Shown here piece by piece: positions 1-6,134 of a DNA stretch of 13,968 bases. Each line of letters begins with the position of its first letter. Position 1 is the first letter of the stretch. Made by a program: the position numbers and the translations under genes. The DNA is from Burkholderia sp. Lineage in GTDB: Bacteria > Pseudomonadota > Gammaproteobacteria > Burkholderiales > Burkholderiaceae. Below the pieces are notes generated by a model that searched no databases, was not told the origin of the DNA, and worked only from the letters and a program-made list of their open reading frames with translations. The stretch is taken from the NCBI RefSeq assembly GCF_018375725.1, contig NZ_JAHACR010000086.1, forward strand, positions 1 through 13,968, written 5' to 3'.

Positions 1-516
1 GCGCACGACGCGCATGCGCTGCGTGTCGATCATGCAGGGCAACGCCTGCGGCTGTATCGCGACACCGTGTGCTGGGAAGCCGGTGGCAGTGCCGAGTCGC
101 CCGATGGCGGCAACGGGGCGCCGCGCCCCGAATGCGAGTGCGCGTGGGACGGGCAGGAGGTCTGGCATGTGCCGGCCTGGCGTGGCACCTTTGTGTTCGC
201 GCGGGCCGAGGCGGGCAGCGCGGACGCGGTGCCGGAGGCGTGGCTGCGCGCCGCGCCGCTTGTCGTGCGGTCGCGCGTGGGCGGCGAGCGGATGCGTACG
301 TCGCCCGGCGGCCCGCGGCGCACGCTGAAGAACCTGTTTCAGGAGCGCGGTGTGCCCGCGTGGCAGCGCGACGTGCCGCTGTTGTATTCGGGCGACCGGC
401 TTTCGGGCGACCGGCTGCTCTACGTGCCGCGGCTCGGCGTGAACCGCGATATCGACGCGCAGGGCGACGGCGCGTGGCGTCGGATCGAGTGGCGGCCGGA
501 TCTGCTGATCGCCTGA
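1..516 (+). CDS. tilS: tRNA(Ile)-lysidine synthase, C-terminal part (5' truncated by window edge)
   Basis: The frame is open from base 1 and ends at TGA 514–516, so only about 171 C-terminal residues are visible. TilS adds lysine to C34 of tRNA-Ile(CAU) using ATP, so that the tRNA reads AUA. The catalytic PP-loop N-terminal domain lies outside the window. What is visible matches the TilS C-terminal domain, which binds the tRNA acceptor stem: a basic RTLKNLFQERGVPAWQRD stretch followed by LLY…LLYVPRLGVNRD. Within it a perfect 15-bp tandem duplication (387–401 and 402–416) gives SGDRL twice, where the family normally has one copy as far as I recall. The frame is kept. No clear terminator follows; lysC is 330 bp downstream. 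The identification rests on recognising this C-terminal signature and on the Burkholderia-like order tilS–lysC. Confidence 0.85.
   Translation, partial: AHDAHALRVDHAGQRLRLYRDTVCWEAGGSAESPDGGNGAPRPECECAWDGQEVWHVPAWRGTFVFARAEAGSADAVPEAWLRAAPLVVRSRVGGERMRTSPGGPRRTLKNLFQERGVPAWQRDVPLLYSGDRLSGDRLLYVPRLGVNRDIDAQGDGAWRRIEWRPDLLIA
387..416 (+). repeat. Perfect 15-bp tandem duplication inside tilS
   Basis: The unit ttcgggcgaccggct occurs twice with no spacer (387–401, 402–416). Being a multiple of three, it inserts five residues (SGDRL) without shifting the frame. It looks like a replication-slippage event within the C-terminal domain. Confidence 0.9.
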
Positions 517-592
517 TATGCCGTGGCGATGCCGCGCCAATTTTCACTATCGGGTAAACGACCGCGTGCTGGACGCTTCGGCGGTGCGCGGC

Positions 593-621
593 TTGTCAAG
601 CGCACGTTGATCGGGTACGCT
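593..621 (+). promoter_or_regulatory. Possible sigma-70 promoter for lysC
   Basis: TTGTCA (593–598) and TACGCT (616–621) are separated by 17 bp. The -35 matches five of six consensus bases, the -10 only three. The -35 lies in the loop of a short inverted repeat, gtgcgc (584–589) with gcgcac (600–605). If used, the lysC leader would be about 220 nt. The remaining leader up to 846 is pyrimidine-rich and holds no gene I can support. Confidence 0.3.
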
Positions 622-652
622 CGATTTTTTGCTCGGCTCGATTTTTGAGCGT
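617..652 (+). repeat. Direct and inverted repeats in the tilS–lysC gap
   Basis: The 11-mer gctcgattttt occurs at 619–629 and again at 636–646. Acgctc (617–622) is the inverse of gagcgt (647–652), with a short T run after it (652–655). This could be a weak terminator for tilS or a regulatory element early in the lysC leader. The stem is only 6 bp with a large loop, so I do not assign a function. Confidence 0.4.
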
Positions 653-846
653 TTTGTGCAGGTTTTCCGCGTGACGTACCCGGTTTGCGCGGTCCGATCC
701 GCATTCCGGGCAAATTCCGTCACGCTTGCGTGCTGTGTCCCCGCCGTCCTCCTCGTCGTCCGTCCACCGCCACAAGCCGCGTGACTGAACGGCAACACGG
801 CCTGTCCAGTGCGTCCGTGCGGCCTCTTCTCCAGTTCAGAACGACA

Positions 847-2097
847 ATGGCACTCATCGTACATAAATACGGCGGCACTTCGATGGGCTCGGTCGAGCGC
901 ATCAAGAACGTCGCGAAACGCGTCGCAAAATGGCATCAGGCCGGGCACAAGATGGTCGTCGTGCCGTCGGCAATGTCCGGCGAAACCAACCGTCTGCTCG
1001 GTCTCGCGAAAGAGATCTCGAGCCAGCCGAGCCCGCGTGAGCTCGACATGATCGCGTCGACCGGCGAGCAGGTCAGCGTTGGTCTGCTGTCGATCGCGCT
1101 CCAGGAGATCGGTGTCGAGGCCGTGAGCTACGCCGGCTGGCAAGTCCCGATCAAGACCGACAGCGCGTTCACGAAGGCGCGCATCCATTCGATCGACGAC
1201 GAGCGCGTGAAGGCCGATCTCGATGCGGGCAAGGTCGTGATCATCACGGGCTTCCAGGGCGTCGATCCCGACGGCCACATCACGACGCTCGGTCGTGGCG
1301 GCTCGGACACGTCGGCGGTGGCGGTCGCGGCTGCGCTCGATGCGGAGGAATGCCTGATCTACACCGACGTCGACGGCGTGTACACGACCGATCCGCGCGT
1401 GGTCGAAGAGGCGCGCCGTCTCGATCGCGTGACGTTCGAGGAGATGCTGGAAATGGCGAGCCTCGGCTCGAAGGTCCTGCAGATCCGCTCGGTCGAATTC
1501 GCCGGCAAATTCCAGGTGAAGACGCGCGTGCTGTCGAGCCTGACCGATCCGCTGATTGCGCTCGACGAAGAAATGCGCTCGGGCACCCTGATTACTTTTG
1601 AAGAAGACGAGACCATGGAAAAGGCAGTCATTTCCGGCATCGCGTTCCAGCGCGACGAAGCACGCATTGCGGTGATGGGCGTGCCCGACAAGCCGGGCAT
1701 CGCGTATCAGATCCTCGGCCCGGTCGCGGACGCGAACATCGACGTCGACATGATCATCCAGAACCAGAGCGTCGAGGGCAAGACCGACTTCACGTTCACG
1801 GTGGGCCGCGGCGATTACCAGCGGGCGATGGATATCCTCACCAACCAGGTGAAGGGCCACGTAAGTGCGGAGCAGGTGCAGGGCGACCCGAAGGTCTCGA
1901 AGGTGTCGGTCGTCGGCGTCGGCATGCGTTCGCACGTCGGTGTCGCGAGCAAGATGTTCCGCACGCTGTCGGAAGAGGGCATCAACATCCAGATGATCTC
2001 GACGTCCGAAATCAAGATTTCGGTGCTGATCGACGAAAAGTACATGGAGCTGGCGGTCCGCGCGCTGCACAAGGTATTCGAACTCGACCAGGCGTAA
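847..2097 (+). CDS. lysC: Aspartate kinase
   Basis: This 416-residue protein phosphorylates aspartate with ATP, the first step to lysine, threonine, methionine and diaminopimelate for peptidoglycan. The N-terminus has the aspartokinase signature KYGGTSMG (residues 7–14). The kinase domain continues through the GRGGSDTSAVA motif and the TDVDGVYTTDPR stretch. Two C-terminal ACT domains (about 265–340 and 345–416) are expected to bind the feedback effectors. Length fits the monofunctional class of about 410 residues. ATG 847 is chosen because MALIVHKYGG is the usual family start; the frame is open upstream to 685, but that extension is arginine/proline-rich and unlike the family. No good Shine-Dalgarno sequence is visible before 847. 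An internal ATG (1615, residue 257) sits just before the ACT region, where some bacteria start a separate regulatory subunit. Confidence 0.96.
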   Translation: MALIVHKYGGTSMGSVERIKNVAKRVAKWHQAGHKMVVVPSAMSGETNRLLGLAKEISSQPSPRELDMIASTGEQVSVGLLSIALQEIGVEAVSYAGWQVPIKTDSAFTKARIHSIDDERVKADLDAGKVVIITGFQGVDPDGHITTLGRGGSDTSAVAVAAALDAEECLIYTDVDGVYTTDPRVVEEARRLDRVTFEEMLEMASLGSKVLQIRSVEFAGKFQVKTRVLSSLTDPLIALDEEMRSGTLITFEEDETMEKAVISGIAFQRDEARIAVMGVPDKPGIAYQILGPVADANIDVDMIIQNQSVEGKTDFTFTVGRGDYQRAMDILTNQVKGHVSAEQVQGDPKVSKVSVVGVGMRSHVGVASKMFRTLSEEGINIQMISTSEIKISVLIDEKYMELAVRALHKVFELDQA

Positions 2098-2109
2098 TGC
2101 AATTGACGT

Positions 2110-2131
2110 GATGCATTGAAGAAAATGCATC
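2110..2131 (+). other. Hairpin between lysC and tRNA-Ser
   Basis: Gatgcatt (2110–2117) and aatgcatc (2124–2131) form a perfect 8-bp stem with a 6-nt loop, 12 bp after the lysC stop. An A run follows rather than a T run on the plus strand, so it is not a standard intrinsic terminator for lysC. It may protect the mRNA 3' end. It lies just upstream of the tRNA promoter. Confidence 0.45.
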
Positions 2132-2138
2132 AAAAAAA

Positions 2139-2167
2139 TTGACCTGGGGCTCGAAACCCTATATCAT
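2139..2167 (+). promoter_or_regulatory. Sigma-70 promoter of tRNA-Ser
   Basis: TTGACC (2139–2144) and TATCAT (2162–2167) are separated by exactly 17 bp, each matching five of six consensus bases. Transcription would begin near 2174, about 37 nt before the mature tRNA. The tRNA is thus likely transcribed independently of lysC. Confidence 0.7.
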
Positions 2168-2210
2168 CTTTTTCTCGTCGCACTGCCTCCCTGGTGCGAG
2201 CGAAAGTTTG

Positions 2211-2304
2211 GGAGACGTGGCCGAGAGGTCGAAGGCACTCCCCTGCTAAGGGAGCATCTGGGCCAAAACCTGGATCGAGGGTTCGAATCCCTCCGTCTCC
2301 GCCA
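2211..2304 (+). tRNA. tRNA-Ser (anticodon GCU)
   Basis: A 94-nt tRNA with CCA encoded (2302–2304). The acceptor stem ggagacg (2211–2217) pairs fully with cgtctcc (2294–2300), and the discriminator is G2301. The anticodon stem ctccc/gggag (2238–2242, 2250–2254) holds loop ctgctaa, with anticodon GCT at 2245–2247 reading AGC and AGU. The long variable arm typical of serine tRNAs lies between the anticodon and T arms, and the T loop ttcgaat is present. It has its own promoter upstream and a strong terminator 13 nt downstream, so it is a single-gene unit. Confidence 0.97.
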
Positions 2305-2316
2305 AAAGCGGTGAGA

Positions 2317-2359
2317 AAGCCCCGTAAGTTCTAGGACTTACGGGGCTTTTTGTTTTTCG
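2317..2359 (+). terminator. Rho-independent terminator of tRNA-Ser
   Basis: A perfect 13-bp stem, aagccccgtaagt (2317–2329) with acttacggggctt (2336–2348), has a 6-nt loop and a T-rich tract (ttttgttttt) after it. This is among the clearest terminators in the window. Confidence 0.93.
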
Positions 2360-2457
2360 TTTTTCAGCCCCTCAGCAAGGCCCATCATCGAGAATACGCA
2401 GGGGCCAGCTTGTCGTCGGTATGGGGCGGTGGTTGGCACCGCGTAGTGTCGTGCGAT

Positions 2458-2603
2458 GCTGTATTGACCCAGCGAAACCTGCACAGGTTAAGCGGCTCAG
2501 GCAAACAAACGTCTCGGCCGGGGGTTTTCAACTTCAGCGCCTGGTGGGATCCTCGGTGGTTGTAGAACTGAATCCAGTCAGCACCCGTACGATGACGCAC
2601 TGA
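2458..2603 (-). pseudogene. Decayed C-terminal fragment of an IS3-family transposase (OrfB)
   Basis: On the minus strand, bases 2580 down to 2520 translate to DWIQFYNHRGSHQALKLKTP. This resembles the tail of the IS3-type integrase core, normally DWI.FYN.RRPHQAL..KTP, with GS replacing the usual RP. Beyond KTP the frame appears broken. Codons resembling a further family tail (PAE.F, then PVQ.SLG.Y) are readable only by switching frames through about 2458–2519. No upstream transposase domain, second ORF or terminal inverted repeats are visible, so this is a relic and not a working element. The rest of 2360–2800 shows no other recognisable gene. It lies right after the tRNA-Ser terminator, a site consistent with past insertions. 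The call rests on one motif. Confidence 0.55.
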
Positions 2604-2800
2604 TCCGACATCCGCATCTCCCCACGCAATGCGCCGCACCATCTTGAGCGCAGCCGCCGCAACGGGGTCGAATGTTACAAGACGTTATCGATCCGTCCGC
2701 GCCGCGATTCCGCGCATCAGTTCTTACAAACTTGAAATATGCCCGCGCGACGGTTGTGGCTATAGTCGAGTCATCCACGAATCAACCAGAAGAGGAATCC

Positions 2801-3157
2801 ATGAAGACCTTGCGTGTTGCCTCGCTCATGACCGGTATGACAGCCTTGCTCGTGTCGGGCGCTGCAATGGCGGGGGGCGTCAACGTCGGGATCAATATCG
2901 GCGTGCCGGCACCGGTCTACGTCGCGCCCGCGCCGGTGTATGCACCGCCGCCGCCGCCGGTCGTCTACCAGCCGGCGCCGGTCTATGCCGTACCCGCACC
3001 GGCAGTCGTGATCGGCTGGCATGGTGATCGATACTGGGATGGCCGGCGCTACTGGGATCGCGACGATTGGTATCGTCATCACGGCCGCGGCGGCTGGGAC
3101 CGCGATCGCGGTGATTGGGACCACCACGACCGCGGCCGTCATAACGGCTGGCGTTGA
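2801..3157 (+). CDS. Secreted PXPV-repeat protein of unknown function
   Basis: This 118-residue protein starts with a clear signal peptide (residues 1–24, ending AMA, probably cut before GG). The mature part has a short glycine/valine segment (25–35). A proline-rich stretch follows (36–70) with repeated PAPV/PPPV units separated by Tyr and Ala, resembling the Pfam PXPV repeat of proteobacteria. The tail (73–118) is rich in W, D, R, H and G, with RYWD and DRGDW-like units. ATG 2801 is supported by the Shine-Dalgarno-like agagga at 2791–2796. The longer frame opening at 2672 adds an unconvincing N-terminus and hides the signal peptide. A TATAGT at 2761–2766 could be a -10 element, but no good -35 goes with it. 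Envelope location is inferred from the signal peptide; the molecular role is unknown. Confidence 0.85.
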   Translation: MKTLRVASLMTGMTALLVSGAAMAGGVNVGINIGVPAPVYVAPAPVYAPPPPPVVYQPAPVYAVPAPAVVIGWHGDRYWDGRRYWDRDDWYRHHGRGGWDRDRGDWDHHDRGRHNGWR

Positions 3158-3196
3158 AGGATGGACGGCGCAGCGTCCGGTCGCTGCGCGAGAATG

Positions 3197-3217
3197 AAAA
3201 AATCGCCCCGAGGGGCG
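3197..3217 (-). terminator. Rho-independent terminator of fabI (minus strand)
   Basis: Read on the minus strand, cgcccc–tc–ggggcg (3217–3204) is a GC-rich hairpin followed by one A and six T (3202–3197). It lies about 80 nt after the fabI stop codon and points toward the PXPV gene. Confidence 0.75.
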
Positions 3218-3218
3218 C

Positions 3219-3250
3219 ATGCCGTTCGGCCAGGCCTGAACGGCATTTTT
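3219..3250 (+). terminator. Rho-independent terminator of the PXPV gene (plus strand)
   Basis: A 9-bp stem, atgccgttc (3219–3227) with gaacggcat (3238–3246), is followed by TTTT (3247–3250), then gtta. It sits one base beyond the minus-strand terminator, so the two form a compact back-to-back pair between convergent genes. Confidence 0.75.
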
Positions 3251-3294
3251 GTTATTTGCGCGAACGCGAACGGCGGCGTGCGATCGCGCGCGAC

Positions 3295-4086
3295 TTATTC
3301 CTCGAGGCCGGCCATTCCGCCGACGACCGCATTGAAGCCGCTGTCGACGTGCATGATCTCGGCCGTCACGCCGCTCGCGAGATCGGACAGCAGGAACGCG
3401 CCGGCATTGCCGACCTGCTCGATCGTCACGTTGCGCTTGAGCGGCGCATTGTGCTCGACGAAATCGAGGATCTTGCCGAAGCCCTTGATGCCGCTTGCCG
3501 CGAGCGTCTTGATCGGGCCTGCCGAAATGCCGTTCACGCGGACGCCCTTCGCACCGAGCGACACGGCGAGATAGCGCACGCTCGCTTCGAGCGATGCCTT
3601 GGCGAGTCCCATCGTGTTGTAGTTCGGAATCGCCTTTTCCGCGCCGAGATACGAAAGCGTCAGCAGTGCCGCGTGGTCCGACAGCATCGGCTGCGCGGCC
3701 TTCGCGAGCGCAGCGAAGCTGTACGCGGAAATGTCGTGGGCGATGCGGAAGTTCTCGCGCGTCATGCCTTCCAGGAAGTCGCCGGCGATCGCTTCGCGCG
3801 GCGCGAAGCCGATCGAGTGCACGATGCCGTCGAGCGAATCCCAGTTTGTCTTCAGCGCGGCGAACAGCGCGTCGATCTGCGCATCGTCGGCCACGTCGCA
3901 CGGAAACACCAGCTTGCTGCCGAACTCGGCGGCGAACTCGGTGATGCGGTCCTTGAAGCGGTCGCCGACATAGGTGAACGCCAGCTCGGCGCCTTCGCGC
4001 TTGCAGGCCTGCGCGATGCCGTAGGCGATCGAACGGTTCGACAGGAGGCCCGTCAGCAAAATACGTTTACCAGCGAGGAAGCCCAT
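3295..4086 (-). CDS. fabI: Enoyl-[acyl-carrier-protein] reductase (NADH), FabI
   Basis: This 263-residue cytoplasmic protein catalyses the last step of each fatty-acid elongation cycle, reducing trans-2-enoyl-ACP with NAD(P)H. It belongs to the short-chain dehydrogenase family in its divergent FabI form. The nucleotide site GLLSNRSIAYG is at 13–23. The catalytic pair Tyr156 and Lys163 (Y-x6-K), plus Tyr146, fall at the same numbers as in E. coli FabI. Gly93, Met159 and Phe203, where changes cause triclosan resistance in E. coli, have the sensitive residues. ATG at 4086 is preferred over upstream in-frame starts because MGFLAGKRIL is the family start and AGGAGA lies 4 nt before it (4096–4091). 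It is divergent from yejA across 118 bp. Confidence 0.97.
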   Translation of the reverse strand: MGFLAGKRILLTGLLSNRSIAYGIAQACKREGAELAFTYVGDRFKDRITEFAAEFGSKLVFPCDVADDAQIDALFAALKTNWDSLDGIVHSIGFAPREAIAGDFLEGMTRENFRIAHDISAYSFAALAKAAQPMLSDHAALLTLSYLGAEKAIPNYNTMGLAKASLEASVRYLAVSLGAKGVRVNGISAGPIKTLAASGIKGFGKILDFVEHNAPLKRNVTIEQVGNAGAFLLSDLASGVTAEIMHVDSGFNAVVGGMAGLEE

Positions 4087-4204
4087 GAGTTCTCCTAGGA
4101 AGCGGCATGCGTCCGTGCCGGGACGGCGCGGGGATGGCTGTATCGGGTGTTGAGTGGGTAGAATTCTCGCACATTGCCACCTCCAATCCTCCGACAGGGC
4201 CTTT
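4087..4204. promoter_or_regulatory. Divergent fabI / yejA intergenic region
   Basis: These 118 bp must hold the start signals for both fabI (minus) and yejA (plus). The fabI ribosome-binding site AGGAGA is at 4096–4091 on the minus strand. On the plus strand TAGAAT (4159–4164) is a fair -10 candidate for yejA, but no matching -35 is visible. I cannot place the fabI promoter with confidence, nor identify a FadR- or FabR-type operator by eye. Confidence 0.4.
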
Positions 4205-6088
4205 ATGACAAAGGGTTCGCCCCGGGCCGCCGACACGCGCGTCCGTTCCGGCGCGGCGCGCGTTGCGCGGGCGGCCGGCCGCGTCGCCGCCGTGCTGCTG
4301 GTGCAGTCGGCGCTTGCCGCATCCGCCGCGCATGCCGCTTACGCGATCGCCCAGTACGGCGAGCCGAAATATCCGCCGGACTTCAAGCATTTCGACTATG
4401 TCAATCCGGATGCGCCGAAGGGCGGCACGCTCGTGCTCGCGAATCCGAACCGGCTGACGTCGTTCGACAAGTTCAATCCGTATACGATGCGGGGCAATGT
4501 CGCGCCCGGCATCGATTTGCTGTTCGAGAGCCTGACCATGGGCAGCTCGGACGAGCCGGCGTCCGCGTACGGGCTGCTCGCCGACGATATCGCGGTGGCG
4601 CCGGATGGCCTGTCGGTCACGTTCCACCTGAATCCGCGCGCGCGCTTCTCCAACGGCGATCCGGTGACGGCGGCGGACGTCAAGTATTCGTTCGACACGC
4701 TGAAGAGCAAGCAGGCCGCGCCCCAGTTCGGCGCGTACTTTGCCGACATCACGCGCGCGGTGATCGTCGATCCGTCGACGGTGCGCTTCGAGTTCCGACG
4801 GCGCAACCGCGAACTGCCGCTGATCGCGGGCGGGGTGCCGGTGTTCTCGCGCAAGTGGGGGCTGCGCGCGGACGGCACGCACATCGCGTTCGACAAGCTT
4901 GCGTTCGAGGTGCCGATCGGCAGCGGCCCATATCTGATCGAGCGCTACGACAACGGCCGCACGATCACCTACCGCCGCAACCCCGCGTACTGGGGCGCCG
5001 GCCTGCCGGTGCGGGTCGGCACCTACAACTTCGGGCGGATCGTCTACAAGCTGTACGGCGACGGCGTCGCGCGTCTCGAAGCGTTCAAGGCGGCCGAATA
5101 CGATGTGCTCGTCGAGTACGTCGCGCGCAACTGGGTGCGGCGCGATGTCGGCAAGCGCTTCGACAGCGGCGAGCTCGTCAAGCGCGAGTTCCGGCAGCAT
5201 AACGGCGCGGGCATGCAGGGCTTCATGATGAACCTGCGTCGCGCGCAGTTCCGGGATGTGCGCGTGCGCCGCGCGCTCGATCTCGCATTCGATTTCGAAT
5301 GGCTGAACCGCCAGCTGTTCTACGGCGGCTATACGCGCCTCGACAGTTATTTTGCCGACACCGACCTGCAGGCAACCGGCACGCCTGGCGCGGGAGAGCT
5401 GGCGCTGCTCGACCCGCTGCGTGCGCAGCTCGATCCGGCGGTGTTCGGTCCGATGGTCGTGCAGCCGAGCACGAACCCGCCGGATTCGCTGCGCGCGAAC
5501 CTGCTGAAGGCGCGCGCGTTGCTTGCCGACGCGGGCTGGACCTACCGCGATGGCGCGCTGCGCAACGCGCAGGGCGAGCCGTTGACGTTCGAGATCCTCG
5601 ACGATGCCGGGTCGGCATTCGAGCCGGTCATCACCGCGTACCAGCGCAATCTCGCGAAGCTCGGCATCGAGGCGAGATACCGCACAGCGGATTTCGCGCT
5701 GCTGCAGAAGCGCCTCGACGCGTTCGACTACGACATGACGACGACCCGCTATCCGGGTGTGCAGGTGCCGGGCGCCGAGCAGTTCGCGCGCTTCGGCAGC
5801 AAGTTCGCCGACGAGCCGGGCTCGGACAACATCACGGGGCTCAAGTCGCCGGCTGTCGACGTGCTGCTGCAGGCGCTCGGCGCCGCGCAGACGCGCGAGC
5901 AGCTGCGCGATGCGACGCGCGCGCTCGACCGGGTGCTGATGCACGGCTATTACACGGTTCCGCAGTGGTACAGCACGACGCACCGCATCGCGTACAAGCG
6001 TACGCTCGCCTATCCGCGGACCTTGCCGCTGTACTATTCGGCGGAGGGCTGGGTCGTGTCGACCTGGTGGATCAAGCCGGGCGGTTGA
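4205..6088 (+). CDS. yejA: Periplasmic peptide-binding protein of Yej ABC importer
   Basis: This 627-residue family 5 extracellular solute-binding protein captures peptides in the periplasm and delivers them to YejBE. In E. coli the Yej system imports microcin C. ATG 4205 begins a signal peptide with an arginine-rich n-region and a hydrophobic core, ending AHA near residue 44. The mature protein opens with AYAIAQYGEPKYPPDFKHF, a YejA-like start. Family features include GGTLVLANPNRLTSFDKFNPYT near the N-terminus and the MMNLRRAQFRDVRVRRALD segment around residue 340. Length is close to E. coli YejA (about 600). An in-frame GTG at 4154 would add 17 residues before this ATG and is less likely. 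It is the first gene of the operon, 46 bp before yejB. Substrate is inferred from the family; general oligopeptide uptake is as likely as microcin. Confidence 0.93.
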   Translation: MTKGSPRAADTRVRSGAARVARAAGRVAAVLLVQSALAASAAHAAYAIAQYGEPKYPPDFKHFDYVNPDAPKGGTLVLANPNRLTSFDKFNPYTMRGNVAPGIDLLFESLTMGSSDEPASAYGLLADDIAVAPDGLSVTFHLNPRARFSNGDPVTAADVKYSFDTLKSKQAAPQFGAYFADITRAVIVDPSTVRFEFRRRNRELPLIAGGVPVFSRKWGLRADGTHIAFDKLAFEVPIGSGPYLIERYDNGRTITYRRNPAYWGAGLPVRVGTYNFGRIVYKLYGDGVARLEAFKAAEYDVLVEYVARNWVRRDVGKRFDSGELVKREFRQHNGAGMQGFMMNLRRAQFRDVRVRRALDLAFDFEWLNRQLFYGGYTRLDSYFADTDLQATGTPGAGELALLDPLRAQLDPAVFGPMVVQPSTNPPDSLRANLLKARALLADAGWTYRDGALRNAQGEPLTFEILDDAGSAFEPVITAYQRNLAKLGIEARYRTADFALLQKRLDAFDYDMTTTRYPGVQVPGAEQFARFGSKFADEPGSDNITGLKSPAVDVLLQALGAAQTREQLRDATRALDRVLMHGYYTVPQWYSTTHRIAYKRTLAYPRTLPLYYSAEGWVVSTWWIKPGG

Positions 6089-6134
6089 GCCGCGCGCATC
6101 CGCCGTCCCATCGTTGCCCTTTGATTGCGAGTCG

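Noticed and set aside
685..846. N-terminal extension of lysC in the same frame
   Set aside because: The added residues are Arg/Pro/Ser-rich with no family match, and aspartokinases start at the equivalent of ATG 847.
517..846. Lysine riboswitch upstream of lysC
   Set aside because: I do not see the five-helix L-box core or its conserved AG-rich junction, and L boxes are not typical of beta-proteobacterial lysC.
547..2133. Long minus-strand open frame (528 codons) across lysC
   Set aside because: It is fully antisense to an unmistakable aspartokinase and has an arginine/aspartate/histidine-rich composition typical of GC-rich shadow frames.
2350..2603. Two short plus-strand open frames (71 and 60 codons) after tRNA-Ser
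   Set aside because: Neither shows a motif, and both lie over the transposase relic that reads on the other strand.
4087..4236. N-terminal extension of fabI to 4236
   Set aside because: It would overlap the yejA start and precede a perfect family start that has its own AGGAGA site.
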